A stretch of 64,000 bases of DNA from Pseudomonas fluorescens (GCF_001307155.1 NZ_CP012830.1:5020501-5084500); one strand, 5' to 3'. Counted from the first letter of the stretch, positions 43,259 through 52,454 are shown. Translations and numbers: made by a program. The notes: generated by a model from the letters alone, not told the origin.

Positions 43259-44176
43259 ATGGACCTGCGCCAGTTGCGGTATTTCATCAAGGTGGTTGAG
43301 TGCGGCAACATCACCCGCGCTAGCGAGGCACTGCATATCGCGCAGCCCGCGATCAGCCAGCAGATGCGCAATCTGGAACGGGACATGGACACGCAATTGC
43401 TCGAGCGCAGCGTGCAGGGCGTGGTGCCCACCGCGGCCGGGCAGACGCTGTACCGGCATGCCATCGAGCTGCTGCGCCAGGCCGACGGCACCCGTGAACT
43501 GCTGCGTCAGGACGCCGAACTCCCGCAGGGCAAGGTCTCGGTCGGCATGCCGTCGAGTACGGCGCGGATGTTGGCGATTCCGCTCGCACGCACGATCCGC
43601 AGTCGCTACCCGGGCATCAAGCTGGAATTGATCGACGCCCCGAGTGCCGAGTTGGGCGGCCTGATCACGGTCGGGCGGGTGGCGCTCGCGGTGAATGTCG
43701 ACGTGGTCGAAACCCGCGGGATGATCTCGCAGCGACTGCTCACCGAAACGCTGTACCTGATTGCGTGGCCGGAGTTTCCGTTACCCGAGGGACCGGTGAC
43801 GATCGACGCCCTGGCGAAGATGCCGCTGGTGCTGCCCTGTGCCCCGAACACCATTCGCAGTCGAGTCGAGTCGGCATTGCAAGAGGCTGGTCTGCACTGT
43901 GAGGTCGAGTTCGAAGCCAACTCCACGGACTTGCTGTTCTCAGCGGTCCTGGCAAAGCTGGGCGTGACGATCCTGCCTTGGGCAGCTGCCCATGCTGAAC
44001 TGGATCAACATAAACTCAAGCTCGCCAGGATCGATCATCGGCTGTTCACCCGTGAGCTGTCTTTGTGCTGGCCAGACACCGCCGTGCAGAGCAACGCGGT
44101 GCAAAAGGTCAAGGCGACCATTTTCGAACTGTTCGAGGCGTTTGGACGCCACCCGGGGTGGGCGGACGGACAATGA
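43259..44176 (+). CDS. LysR-family regulator of the MFS/CoA-transferase/ScpB genes
   Basis: 305 residues: N-terminal winged helix (MDLRQLRYFIKVVECGNITRASEALHIAQPAISQQMRNLE) and the effector domain. It resembles Nac-like LysR proteins in the HTH. It is divergent from the MFS gene, the usual place for a pathway regulator. The ATG immediately follows a run of eight C and has no clear ribosome site; an upstream TTG would put the C-run inside the gene, so the start is uncertain. Confidence 0.85.
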   Translation: MDLRQLRYFIKVVECGNITRASEALHIAQPAISQQMRNLERDMDTQLLERSVQGVVPTAAGQTLYRHAIELLRQADGTRELLRQDAELPQGKVSVGMPSSTARMLAIPLARTIRSRYPGIKLELIDAPSAELGGLITVGRVALAVNVDVVETRGMISQRLLTETLYLIAWPEFPLPEGPVTIDALAKMPLVLPCAPNTIRSRVESALQEAGLHCEVEFEANSTDLLFSAVLAKLGVTILPWAAAHAELDQHKLKLARIDHRLFTRELSLCWPDTAVQSNAVQKVKATIFELFEAFGRHPGWADGQ

Positions 44177-44383
44177 TGAGTCCGGTTGCGTGGGATTCGG
44201 GCAATAACCTGAAGTCGTGATCGACTTAGAGCATGTGTCCTTTGCGGGAAAACAAACGTATTTCGGTAACCGTTCGGCAAGCACATATTGTCAAATGCAG
44301 TGGCTTTGACTTTGCCGCCGGGTACGGGCAGAGTTTAGCGCTACATGAGGATGGATGCCTCGGTGAGGCTTAAGGAGAATGCC

Positions 44384-45010
44384 GTGTTTCCGATCAATAT
44401 TTGGCTTGCCTATACTGCCGCGTGCTTGCTATTGGTTCTCGCACCAGGCCCGGACAATCTGCTGGCCGTAGGCCGAGGACTCAGTCAGGGCAGGGTAGCC
44501 GCTATCGTATCGGGTATGGCATCTGGGGCGGGAATTCTGTTTCATGTGGCAACCGCTTCGCTGGGACTGACTTTGCTTATGCAGACGTCCGCAGTTGCCT
44601 TCTGGGTCGTCAAGCTTATCGGCGCCGGTTATTTACTATGGCTTGGCATAAAAGTCCTACGCTCTCGTAGCCTGATTAGCTTCCAGCCAGCGACTCGGCA
44701 ATCACTGCCGAGCATTTTCCTCACGGGATTACTCTCGGCTGCACTCAATCCGAAGCCTGGTTTTTTCGTCCTTGCGTTTATCCCGCAGTTCGTAGACCCA
44801 CAACGCGGCTCAGTGAGCGTGCAGATGCTGGTGTACGGCATATGGTTCGCGGCACTTACGGCAGTGGGATTCGCACTTATGGGCGTATTTGCCACTGCAC
44901 TGTCCCGATTTTTGCGTCAGAGGCCACGGCTGGTAAATGGCCTGAACGTAGGGGCAGGACTCACCTTCGTTGCTTCGGGAGTATCGATAGCGGCGCTCAG
45001 CCAAAAATAG
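44384..45010 (+). CDS. LysE/RhtB family exporter
   Basis: 208 residues with six predicted helices. LVLAPGPDNLLAVGRGLSQGRVAAIVSGMASG near the start and FLTGLLSAALNPKPGFFVLAFIPQFV are the family signatures. I chose the GTG because AAGGAG lies six bases upstream and it gives MFPINIWLAYTAACLL; two earlier ATG codons lack a site. It should export an amino acid or similar small molecule. Confidence 0.85.
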   Translation: MFPINIWLAYTAACLLLVLAPGPDNLLAVGRGLSQGRVAAIVSGMASGAGILFHVATASLGLTLLMQTSAVAFWVVKLIGAGYLLWLGIKVLRSRSLISFQPATRQSLPSIFLTGLLSAALNPKPGFFVLAFIPQFVDPQRGSVSVQMLVYGIWFAALTAVGFALMGVFATALSRFLRQRPRLVNGLNVGAGLTFVASGVSIAALSQK

Positions 45011-45087
45011 GATCCGTGTATTGGCGTCGCGGGGCCAAGATTCCAGCCTCGCTGAGCCTCGGTGATTATGAAAGCTGACGACTTTAA

Positions 45088-45276
45088 GACCTGGAACCGA
45101 ATTTACGGCATCGAATACGGCAAGAAAAAGCCATGCCGGTGATGGGGATGCTGCACACCTGGATGATCTTCCAGCGGAATTTAGTGCCCGAAGGTTCAGC
45201 TATCAGTAGAGCGCTGGATTACAGCCTGAAACGCTGTGCAGCGCTGTCGCGCTACCTTGAAGACGGCGCCGTATAA
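45088..45276 (+). pseudogene. Fragment of an IS66-family transposase
   Basis: An open stretch of about 62 codons reads ...RQEKAMPVMGMLHTWMIFQR then NLVPEGSAISRALDYSLKRC then AALSRYLEDGAV, matching the C-terminal part of the DDE domain of IS66 TnpC. It is stopped by TAA where PIDNN should follow, and stop codons lie just upstream, so it is a dead remnant. No inverted ends were found. The 300-bp gap between the LysE and MocR genes holds nothing else. Confidence 0.75.
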
Positions 45277-45313
45277 GGCCTGCTTGCTCATCGTTTAGTG
45301 ATTGTCGGCCACC

Positions 45314-46648
45314 TCAATAAGAGTGAGCATCAACCACGCGCTTCACCGTGTCGAGGGCAATTTGCAGGGCATCCAGTTCCAGCGAGCCGAGCGCAAGCCT
45401 GATCGCGTGAGGAATAGGTGTAGAAGTCGCAAAGGGCTCCGAAGTCGACACCGAAACCTGCTCGCGCATCAGTGCCATCGCCACCTGGTCGGCGCGAACC
45501 TCTTCACCCAACGGCAGCCAGAGAAAATAGGAGGAGGGATGGCCGATGTACTTCAAGTCGGTCAACGTGGCCCTGGCCATGGCCTGTCGCTTTGCGGCGT
45601 CCTGACGCTTTTCGCGCTCCAGGCGATTGACCGTGCCGTCGTCGAGCCAGTGACAGGCGATTGAAGTCATCACCCCGGGCGTGTTCCAAATGGTCGCGCG
45701 TATGGCTCTCTCGATAGCGGGTATCCAGGTGGAGGGTGCCGCGACAAATCCGACGCGCAGCCCGGTGGCGACATTTTTCGAGAGGCCTGTCACGTACACG
45801 GTTCTTTCCGGTGCAAGCGCTGCCAAGGGGGGCGGTGCGTCCTCTGCGAGGAACGCATAGGCGGCGTCCTCGATGATCAGCAAGTCATGCTCGCGGGCGA
45901 TGCTCACCAAGCGTTGCCGCCAGCTTTGGCTGGCGACCCACCCCAGTGGATTGTGCAAGGTTGGCATGGTGTAGACGGCACGGACCTTTCGGCTCTGGCA
46001 CAGTCGAACCAGGGCATCCAGATCAGGTTCACCGCCTGCAGCAGGGAGGGGGGTCAGTTCCAGGCGCTGGGTATCCGCGAGGACTTTGAAACCGGGATAG
46101 GTCAAGGCATCCGTCGCGACGACATCGCCTGGGCGCAGCAGCCCCATGACAGTCACTGCCAGCCCGTGTTGAGCCCCGTTGACGATCAGTACGTGCTCGT
46201 CGCTGACGCTCAAGCCTCGGCACTGGAGATGCCGGGCAACTGACGCACGCTCATGCTGTCGCCCGCCATGGGGCTGATAACGGAGCAATGCCTCCAGATC
46301 GCCCGAAGACGCCAGTTGGCGCAAGGCGCCACGCAGCAGTTCTGCCTGGCCTGGTAGAGAAGGGTAGTTGAAGTTAAGGTCCAGAACACCGGTGGCGACC
46401 GCTTGCTGATCGATGCCTAATCCTGATGGCAACGAGGTCTCCCGGACAAACGTACCTCTCCCGGTTTCGCCGTTGACCAGGCCCATTGTTTCAAGCTCTG
46501 CGTAGACACGGGTCGCCGTGGCCAAGGCGAGGCCTTCGTTGGCCGCAAGCTCCCGGTGCGTGGGCAGGCGCGTTCCAGGTGACAGGCGTCCTGCGCGAAT
46601 GTCGGCCGCGAACGCATCTACCAACGATTTATACCGGGAGCGAGCCAT
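45314..46648 (-). CDS. MocR-type regulator (GntR HTH plus aminotransferase domain)
   Basis: 444 residues. GntR-like winged helix (LPTHRELAANEGLALATATRVYAELE, then GRGTFV) and a PLP-fold domain with the lysine in TGLSKNVATGLRVGF. The same architecture as the regulator near 9.3 kb but clearly a different group. It is divergent from a DJ-1/PfpI gene, which is its most likely target, with an inverted repeat between them. Confidence 0.87.
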   Translation of the reverse strand: MARSRYKSLVDAFAADIRAGRLSPGTRLPTHRELAANEGLALATATRVYAELETMGLVNGETGRGTFVRETSLPSGLGIDQQAVATGVLDLNFNYPSLPGQAELLRGALRQLASSGDLEALLRYQPHGGRQHERASVARHLQCRGLSVSDEHVLIVNGAQHGLAVTVMGLLRPGDVVATDALTYPGFKVLADTQRLELTPLPAAGGEPDLDALVRLCQSRKVRAVYTMPTLHNPLGWVASQSWRQRLVSIAREHDLLIIEDAAYAFLAEDAPPPLAALAPERTVYVTGLSKNVATGLRVGFVAAPSTWIPAIERAIRATIWNTPGVMTSIACHWLDDGTVNRLEREKRQDAAKRQAMARATLTDLKYIGHPSSYFLWLPLGEEVRADQVAMALMREQVSVSTSEPFATSTPIPHAIRLALGSLELDALQIALDTVKRVVDAHSY

Positions 46649-46662
46649 GGAGATGTATCCAT

Positions 46663-46680
46663 TACAATAATTTGATTGTA
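46663..46680. promoter_or_regulatory. Inverted repeat in the MocR / DJ-1 divergent promoter
   Basis: TACAAT - AATTTG - ATTGTA, perfect 6-bp arms, 14 bases before the MocR start. Such a place suits an autoregulatory operator. Confidence 0.45.
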
Positions 46681-46760
46681 CTAATTATTCGCCATAGCCT
46701 GCGCCTGTACAACCGCCTCCCTCAGGCGGATACCAGCCACATTTGCAGGAAGGCTCAACC

Positions 46761-47375
46761 ATGCATATCGCCATTCTCACCTTCGAAGGCTACAACGAAC
46801 TCGACTCCCTGATCGCACTCGGCGTGCTTAACTGCATCAAGAAACCTGGCTGGCGCGTGTCGATTGCCAGCCCTGCGGCCCGTGTCCGTTCAATGAACGG
46901 AGTGGTGATCGATTCCCAGGCAACGCTTCGCGAGGCGAGCGAAGCCGATGCGGTGATTGTCGGGAGCGGCATGCAGACTCGCGAAGTCGTGGCGGACACC
47001 GCCCTTATGGCGCAGTTGCAACTTGATCCCTCGAAGCAGCTCCTGGGTGCGCAATGTTCCGGCACGCTGGTGCTGGCCAAGCTTGGCTTGCTGGAGGGTG
47101 TACCAGCCTGCACGGACTTGACGACGAAACCGTGGGTCCAGGCGGCTGGCATCGATGTCCTTAACCAGCCGTTCTTCGCCAAAGGCAACATCGCCACCGC
47201 CGGTGGATGCCTCGCTTCGGTCTATCTTGCGGCCTGGATCATCGCCCGCCTGAAAGGCGTCGAAGCGGCAGAAAGCGCATTGCACTACGTCGCGCCAGTC
47301 GGGGAGAAAGAACAGTACGTTGAGCGCGCAATGCGCAATATCGCCGCGTATCTGCCCGATGGGCAGGTTGCTTGA
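46761..47375 (+). CDS. DJ-1/PfpI family protein
   Basis: 204 residues. The nucleophile elbow is Cys99 in LGAQCSGTLVLAKLG, with an acidic residue early in the chain (LTFEGYNELDSL) as in the family. AGGAAGG precedes the ATG. The group ranges from glyoxalases and chaperones to isonitrile hydratases; nothing decides here. Pairing with a divergent MocR-type regulator may reflect an amine or aldehyde signal. Confidence 0.83.
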   Translation: MHIAILTFEGYNELDSLIALGVLNCIKKPGWRVSIASPAARVRSMNGVVIDSQATLREASEADAVIVGSGMQTREVVADTALMAQLQLDPSKQLLGAQCSGTLVLAKLGLLEGVPACTDLTTKPWVQAAGIDVLNQPFFAKGNIATAGGCLASVYLAAWIIARLKGVEAAESALHYVAPVGEKEQYVERAMRNIAAYLPDGQVA

Positions 47376-47446
47376 GGGAGAGCCAAGGCGCCGACTCAAC
47401 TCGTAATGCTGTTCATTTAAGCAATTTCAGCCGCGCGGCATTCTTT

Positions 47447-47577
47447 GTAGCAGCTGCCGAAGGCTGCGTTCGGCTGCGGAGCAGTCGTGAGTCCGGCTGC
47501 CGTGGTGTACCTGACACACCGCAATTGCTGATTTTACGACTGCTGCGCAGCCGAACGCAGCCTTCGGCAGCTGCTAC
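47447..47577. repeat. Paired REP-like element, type 2
   Basis: Arms GTAGCAGCTGCCGAAGGCTG and complement, same layout as the copy before the SulP gene. It fills most of the gap between the convergent DJ-1 and LysR genes. Confidence 0.88.
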
Positions 47578-47611
47578 AGATCGCATTACGGCTTAAGTGA
47601 AGCATTACGAC

Positions 47612-48505
47612 TCAACTCGGCTTTTGCGCAAGCTGCGCCACCAAAAACTCGATAAACGCCCGGGTCTTCTGCGGAACCCGACGTGCAGACGAGTAGACCG
47701 CGTTGATGCTGATCGGTGGGGCCTGCCATTCGCACAACACGGCGACCAGCCTGCCGGCCGCCAAAGCCTCTTCGACAATGAAGCTCGGCAGCAAGGCGAT
47801 CCCCATGCCGGCTTCTGCGGCCTGGGCCAGCAGGTCGCCATTGTTGGCATGCAGAGGACCGGTGACGTGTACGCGCTGCGTCTCGTGGCCGTTGCTCAAT
47901 TGCAGGCTGACGCCACTCTGCAGGTAGCCATAATTCAGGCATTGGTGGGTGCTCAGGTCCTTTGGCGATTGCGGTGTGCCCGCACGCTCAAGATAAGCCG
48001 GGGAGGCGACCATGATCCGCGGAGCGGGCGCCAGCAGTCGGGCCACCAGGGAGGAGTCCGGCAGGCTCGCGATGCGGATGGTCACATCGAAGCCGCCGCG
48101 TACCGGGTCGACCTGCTGGTCGCTCAGGACCAGTTGCAGCTCAATGTTCGGATGCTGCTCATGAAACAACGGGATCAGCGGCCCGAGCCGCCGCAGACCG
48201 AACGACATCGGCGCGTTGACCCGCAGCACGCCGCGTAGCTCGCCAATGCCGTTACGCGCCCGTTGCTCGGCTTCGTCCACGGACGCGATCACTTCGCGGG
48301 CCGCTTCGTAGTACTCCGCGCCGGCCTCGGTCAGGTGCAGGCTGCGCGTCGTGCGCTGCAGCAACTGCACACCGATGGCCTCTTCCAGCGCCTGAATCTG
48401 TTTGCTGACTTTTGAGCGTGGCACATCCATCGCTCGGGCTGCGGCGGCAAAGCCGTTTGCTCCGACGGTGGCGACAAAAGCACGCATGCATTCGATCCGG
48501 TCCAA
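47612..48505 (-). CDS. LysR-family regulator
   Basis: 297 residues. Winged helix MDRIECMRAFVATVGANGFAAAARAMDVPRSKVSKQIQALE, then the effector domain of the large DsdC/CrgA-like group (LRVNAPMSFGLRRLGPLIPLF). Divergent from the isochorismatase-like gene, which is its probable target. No effector can be named. Confidence 0.87.
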   Translation of the reverse strand: MDRIECMRAFVATVGANGFAAAARAMDVPRSKVSKQIQALEEAIGVQLLQRTTRSLHLTEAGAEYYEAAREVIASVDEAEQRARNGIGELRGVLRVNAPMSFGLRRLGPLIPLFHEQHPNIELQLVLSDQQVDPVRGGFDVTIRIASLPDSSLVARLLAPAPRIMVASPAYLERAGTPQSPKDLSTHQCLNYGYLQSGVSLQLSNGHETQRVHVTGPLHANNGDLLAQAAEAGMGIALLPSFIVEEALAAGRLVAVLCEWQAPPISINAVYSSARRVPQKTRAFIEFLVAQLAQKPS

Positions 48506-48550
48506 GACTGTCCCTATTTTGGAAATAATGATTATGCATTTTAGGTAATT

Positions 48551-48571
48551 GTTTCGGTTTTATCCAGAAAC
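48551..48571. promoter_or_regulatory. Interrupted dyad in the LysR / isochorismatase gap
   Basis: GTTTC - eleven bases - GAAAC, in keeping with a LysR operator for the divergent pair. Confidence 0.4.
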
Positions 48572-48681
48572 TACATTAGGTTCCAAGCCGGTAGCACATC
48601 ACCTCCAACCGGAGTACGCACCGAGCCTTGTAGCCAAACGAACTCATCTATCCAGAACAGCGACATCAAAAGGAACACGCC

Positions 48682-49326
48682 ATGTCTATTCGTGAATTGC
48701 TCAACCCAACCAACTCCGCTCTGATCCTGATCGACCACCAGCCACAAATGTCCTTCGGCGTGCAATCGATCGATCGTCAAACCCTGAAGAACAACACCGT
48801 TGCACTGGCCAAAGCTGCGAAGATCTTCAACGTGCCGACCATTTTGACGTCGGTCGAAACCGAAAGCTTCAGCGGCTACATCTGGCCGGAATTGCTTAGT
48901 GTGTTTCCCGATCATCAGCCCATCGAGCGCACCTCGATGAACTCCTGGGAAGATAAAAAACTGGTAGAAGCGGTGAAGGCCACCGGTCGCAAAAAGCTGA
49001 TCATGGCCGCGCTCTGGACTGAGGTGTGCTTGAACTTCCCGGCTCTGGAAGCGCTGGCCGAAGGCTACGAGGTGTACATCGTCACCGACGCATCGGGCGG
49101 GACGACCAAAGAAGCTCACGACATGTCGGTGCAGCGGATGATCCAGGCCGGTGCGGTGCCGGTGACCTGGCAGCAAGTGTTGCTCGAGTACCAGCGCGAC
49201 TGGGCACACAAAGAGACTTACGATGCAGTGATGGACCTGGTGCGCGAGCACAGTGGTGCCTACGGCATGGGCGTGGATTACGCTTACACCATGGTGCACA
49301 AGGCGCCGCAACGTCAGGTCAAGTGA
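48682..49326 (+). CDS. Isochorismatase-like hydrolase (YcaC type)
   Basis: 214 residues of the cysteine-hydrolase fold. The triad is seen as Asp in LILIDHQPQM, Lys in ATGRKKLIMAALWTEVC and Cys116 in that same segment. It matches the YcaC-like branch, whose substrate is unknown. It is transcribed away from the LysR gene and followed, after a strong hairpin, by the ABM-domain gene. Confidence 0.87.
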   Translation: MSIRELLNPTNSALILIDHQPQMSFGVQSIDRQTLKNNTVALAKAAKIFNVPTILTSVETESFSGYIWPELLSVFPDHQPIERTSMNSWEDKKLVEAVKATGRKKLIMAALWTEVCLNFPALEALAEGYEVYIVTDASGGTTKEAHDMSVQRMIQAGAVPVTWQQVLLEYQRDWAHKETYDAVMDLVREHSGAYGMGVDYAYTMVHKAPQRQVK

Positions 49327-49349
49327 GCCGCGAAAAATACCGTTGCTCA

Positions 49350-49371
49350 ACGGCGCAGTTCGCTGCGCCGT
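49350..49371 (+). other. Hairpin with UUCG loop between two genes
   Basis: ACGGCGCAG - TTCG - CTGCGCCGT, a 9-bp perfect stem with the very stable UUCG tetraloop and no T-run. It ends 32 bases before the ABM-domain gene and may stabilise the 3' end of the upstream message. Confidence 0.6.
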
Positions 49372-49403
49372 CACTGCCAACGGGCCTGCTCGGAGAGTCA
49401 GTC

Positions 49404-49979
49404 ATGAACATCGAATTGTCGGAAGGCGTGGTCACACTGCTGGTGCGCCATCGGGTCAAAAAGGGTGGGGATGAGGCGTATGAAAACTGGTTGCGTCACA
49501 CCATCGCCATAGCGCGCACGTATCCAGGGCATCTGGGCATTGATGTGATGCGCGGACAAAGCCAGGGGCTGGCCCAGTTCACCAGTGTGCTGCGCTTCGC
49601 CACGACCGAACAATTGCAGCATTGGCTCGATTCCGAGGATCGCCGCAAGCTGGTAGAAGAGGCGCGGCCATTGCTCGCCGATGGCGACCAGACCGAGGTC
49701 AAGGCCGACCGTGAGTTCTGGTTTACTCCGACTGATGAGGCTGCGCCGCCCCCTCCGCGCTGGAAGCAGGCCTGCGTGACCTTTTTGGTCATCCTGCCCC
49801 TGAGCTTTCTGGTGCCGATGTTGTTCAAACCGTTGTTTGGCTGGGTGCCCTGGCTGGGCGGCTATGTGCAAGGCAATGTGCTGATCACGGCCAGCATTGT
49901 GCTGTTGGTGGTCTACGTGTTCATGCCTCGGGTGACACGTCTGTTTGGAAAGTGGCTGCAGCCGCGATCCGGTTCCTGA
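49404..49979 (+). CDS. ABM-domain membrane protein
   Basis: 191 residues. An antibiotic-biosynthesis-monooxygenase (ABM) domain over about 8-100 (VTLLVRHRVKKGGDEAYENWLRH ... GHLGIDVM) is followed by a proline-rich linker and two membrane helices (FLVILPLSFLVPMLF and NVLITASIVLLVVYVFM). ABM plus two helices is a known but uncharacterised layout. It is probably co-transcribed with the isochorismatase-like gene. Confidence 0.82.
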   Translation: MNIELSEGVVTLLVRHRVKKGGDEAYENWLRHTIAIARTYPGHLGIDVMRGQSQGLAQFTSVLRFATTEQLQHWLDSEDRRKLVEEARPLLADGDQTEVKADREFWFTPTDEAAPPPPRWKQACVTFLVILPLSFLVPMLFKPLFGWVPWLGGYVQGNVLITASIVLLVVYVFMPRVTRLFGKWLQPRSGS

Positions 49980-50049
49980 GCGAGGTTCCTGCCGGGTGCA
50001 ACGCCTCACTGACCGTGCGCAAGTTCTCGTGTTGCGGACGTTTTCAACG

Positions 50050-50937
50050 CTAAGCCAGGTACCGCCGGAACCAATCCAGCGTCCTGCTCCAGGCAAGCCT
50101 GGCGGCGGCTTCATCGTATCGAGGCGTGGAGTCGTTATGGAAACCATGGTTAGCGCCAGGGTAGATGTAGGCTTCGTAAGTCTTGCCGGCAGCTTTCAAC
50201 GCCTGCTCAAAGGCGGGCCATCCTTCATTGGTCCGCGTGTCCAGTTCGGCATAGTGCAGTAGCAGAGGTGCTTGAATACGGATGACCTCTTCAGCCTTCG
50301 GCTGGCGGCCATAAAAGGACACGGCAGCACCCAATTCTGGATAGGCCACGGCCGCGGCATTGGCGACGCCACCGCCATAACAGAACCCGACGATGCCGAT
50401 TTTTCCAGTAGTCGAGTCATCCTTCATCAGCCACTCGATGGCGGCGAAAAAGTCATTCATGAGCTTTTCAGGGTCGACAGTCTGCTGCAGTTCCTGACCC
50501 TTTTCATCGTTGCCGGGATAACCTCCGACCGATGTCAGGCCGTCGGGGGCGAGGGCGATGAATCCTGCCTTGGCCAGCCGTCGGGCGACATCCTCGATGT
50601 AGGGATTGAGCCCGCGATTTTCATGCACGACCACCACTGCCGGCACCTTGCCGCTGGCTTTCGCCGGGCGCACCCGATAGCCACGGACTTGCCCGTGTCC
50701 CTTGGGTGAGGGATAGGTGAGGTATTCGGCGATGATGTCCGGGTCGGTAATGGGCACCTGCTCGGCGAGCGCATAGTTGGGGCTCAGGGCGGCGAGGAGT
50801 GCGCTGGCCGTCAAACCACCTAACGTGAACAATACCGCCCGATCCAGAAACTCTCGCCTGTTGATCATGCCGTGGGCGTAGTAGTCGTAGAGTTCCAGCA
50901 GTTCAGGGGCAAAATCTTTTGCAGTAAGACGGTTCAT
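50050..50937 (-). CDS. Dienelactone hydrolase family protein with Tat-type signal
   Basis: 295 residues. The N-terminal INRREFLDR followed by a hydrophobic run and ALAEQ is like a twin-arginine signal, so the protein may be exported folded. The alpha/beta-hydrolase domain has Cys in GFCYGGG, Asp in AELDTRTNEGW and His in GANHGFHND. It is like YghX of E. coli. The name reflects the family; no lactone pathway is adjacent. Gap to the porin gene (50938-51224) shows no gene I trust. Confidence 0.84.
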   Translation of the reverse strand: MNRLTAKDFAPELLELYDYYAHGMINRREFLDRAVLFTLGGLTASALLAALSPNYALAEQVPITDPDIIAEYLTYPSPKGHGQVRGYRVRPAKASGKVPAVVVVHENRGLNPYIEDVARRLAKAGFIALAPDGLTSVGGYPGNDEKGQELQQTVDPEKLMNDFFAAIEWLMKDDSTTGKIGIVGFCYGGGVANAAAVAYPELGAAVSFYGRQPKAEEVIRIQAPLLLHYAELDTRTNEGWPAFEQALKAAGKTYEAYIYPGANHGFHNDSTPRYDEAAARLAWSRTLDWFRRYLA

Positions 50938-51224
50938 CTGTGCGCTCCCTTTGCATCAACCGGGTTGCCAGTGTGATGTCCAGCAATGCAGCGTAGACAA
51001 TAATTCGCCCATGTTGCAGCTCGGCAATCAAACCCTACGGTTCGAGCAACTGCCATGGCGCGCCTTGCGCAAATAACCTGAGGCCCGCCAGTTTCCTGAG
51101 TTGTCACGGTGCTAGCCATTTGGAACTCCAGATACACATTGGTCGTATCGGGAGTCTAAAGAGTCAATGCACAAGCACTAGTCAGGGCAGTTGCAGTTCA
51201 TTGCTGCAGCAGATGCAGTAATAG

Positions 51225-52454
51225 TCAGAAGTAATACCCGATGTTGACATTGGTCCGGTAATACCAGGCATTGCTGCCGATCGAACTGGTGTTGGTAAAG
51301 CCGGAGCCGTTTTCCGCACCGCCATAGGGGTTGGCATTTTTCGCCCAGGTCAGGTCGACCCAGGCCATGATCGGCATGGCCAGGAACTGCGCACCGACGG
51401 TGTACATCTGCGAGTCGTCCCAACCTTTCTGGTCTTTCATCAGGCGACTGTAGTCGTTGTACAGCTTGATCTTTTTCAACTGACCCAGTTTGGGCGTGAG
51501 GATGTCGTAGCTGACGTTCAGCGAAGCAATGGTGGCTTTGGCGGCAATCAGGTACGCGGGTGTCAGGCCGTTACCGCCCATCAGCACTGAGTCGTTACTG
51601 ACACCGGCCGGGTTTTTCGGATCGTACTCGTAGCGGATGCCCTGGGTGGAGACGGTCCATTGGCCTGCGTTGATGATGGCGTGAATGCCGCCGGCCCAGT
51701 AGTCGCCGTCTTCTTTGGTGGTGGCGTTGTACAGCTGGGCGGCAGCTAGTGACGCGCCGATTTCGGTTTTCCAGCCATCGTTGACAAAGGTGCGCGCGAC
51801 GCGGGCGTTGACCTGGTTGTGTTTTTCGTTGTCCTGGCGTGACTGGATGGCGGGAATCGCATTGTCCTTGAGGTCGGCGAAACGCCCGATTTCCGGCGAG
51901 TAACGAATGTCGGAAGGCAACATCCGTGGGAAATACGCGAGTTGCACATCCCAGTCCTTATCCTTGTAGCTGTACTTCAAACCCGAGCCGGCGCTTACGC
52001 CATAGCCCATGAAAAAGGGCAGGTGATAACTCCAGCCAAACTGCGGATACGGTTCCAGGCCAAACGGCTTGAACGGTGCGCCCACTTGCAGGTTTGAATT
52101 ACTGTTCAGGCGATAGCCGACGAAGCCACGATCGACGGAGCGTTTGCCGTCATCCTGGAACCAGTAGCCGACATCACTGAAGAGGTTCTTGTAGGTCGCT
52201 TGCACATCGAGGCGGAACGTGTCGAAGAGAAACCGGCCATTGTTTTCAGTGGTGGTCCAATGTTCGTCGCGGTAGTTGGTCCGCAGGGCACCGCCGATAT
52301 CCAGGCTACTTTCGCCATCATCGCTATGCCAGGCGATATGCGGAAACGGCTTTTTAGCGGTACTCGACGTCTCCGGCGAGGCAGGACCGGGTTCGCCTGC
52401 GAAACTGACGCAACTGGTCATCATCAACCCCAGGCATATAACGTAATTCTTCAT
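51225..52454 (-). CDS. Outer-membrane porin (OprP/OprO-like fold)
   Basis: 409 residues. Signal peptide MKNYVICLGLMMTSCVSFAG, then a 16-strand-like barrel pattern and a terminal phenylalanine (NVNIGYYF). SLDIGGALRTNYRD and the following FRLDVQATYKNLFSDVGYWF suggest the phosphate-selective-porin-like group rather than OprD. GGGGAG lies six bases before the ATG. It precedes the aromatic-type cluster by a 389-bp gap with a terminator, so it may bring in that cluster's substrate but has its own promoter. Confidence 0.75.
   Translation of the reverse strand: MKNYVICLGLMMTSCVSFAGEPGPASPETSSTAKKPFPHIAWHSDDGESSLDIGGALRTNYRDEHWTTTENNGRFLFDTFRLDVQATYKNLFSDVGYWFQDDGKRSVDRGFVGYRLNSNSNLQVGAPFKPFGLEPYPQFGWSYHLPFFMGYGVSAGSGLKYSYKDKDWDVQLAYFPRMLPSDIRYSPEIGRFADLKDNAIPAIQSRQDNEKHNQVNARVARTFVNDGWKTEIGASLAAAQLYNATTKEDGDYWAGGIHAIINAGQWTVSTQGIRYEYDPKNPAGVSNDSVLMGGNGLTPAYLIAAKATIASLNVSYDILTPKLGQLKKIKLYNDYSRLMKDQKGWDDSQMYTVGAQFLAMPIMAWVDLTWAKNANPYGGAENGSGFTNTSSIGSNAWYYRTNVNIGYYF

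Noticed and set aside
50934..51137. 67-codon minus-strand frame whose stop overlaps the dienelactone hydrolase start
   Set aside because: No ribosome site, no recognisable motif, mixed cysteine-rich composition. The four-base overlap alone is not enough to call it.
51225..52454. OprD-family identity for the porin
   Set aside because: The N-terminal barrel sequence and spacing look closer to phosphate-selective-type porins; OprD signatures were not seen.
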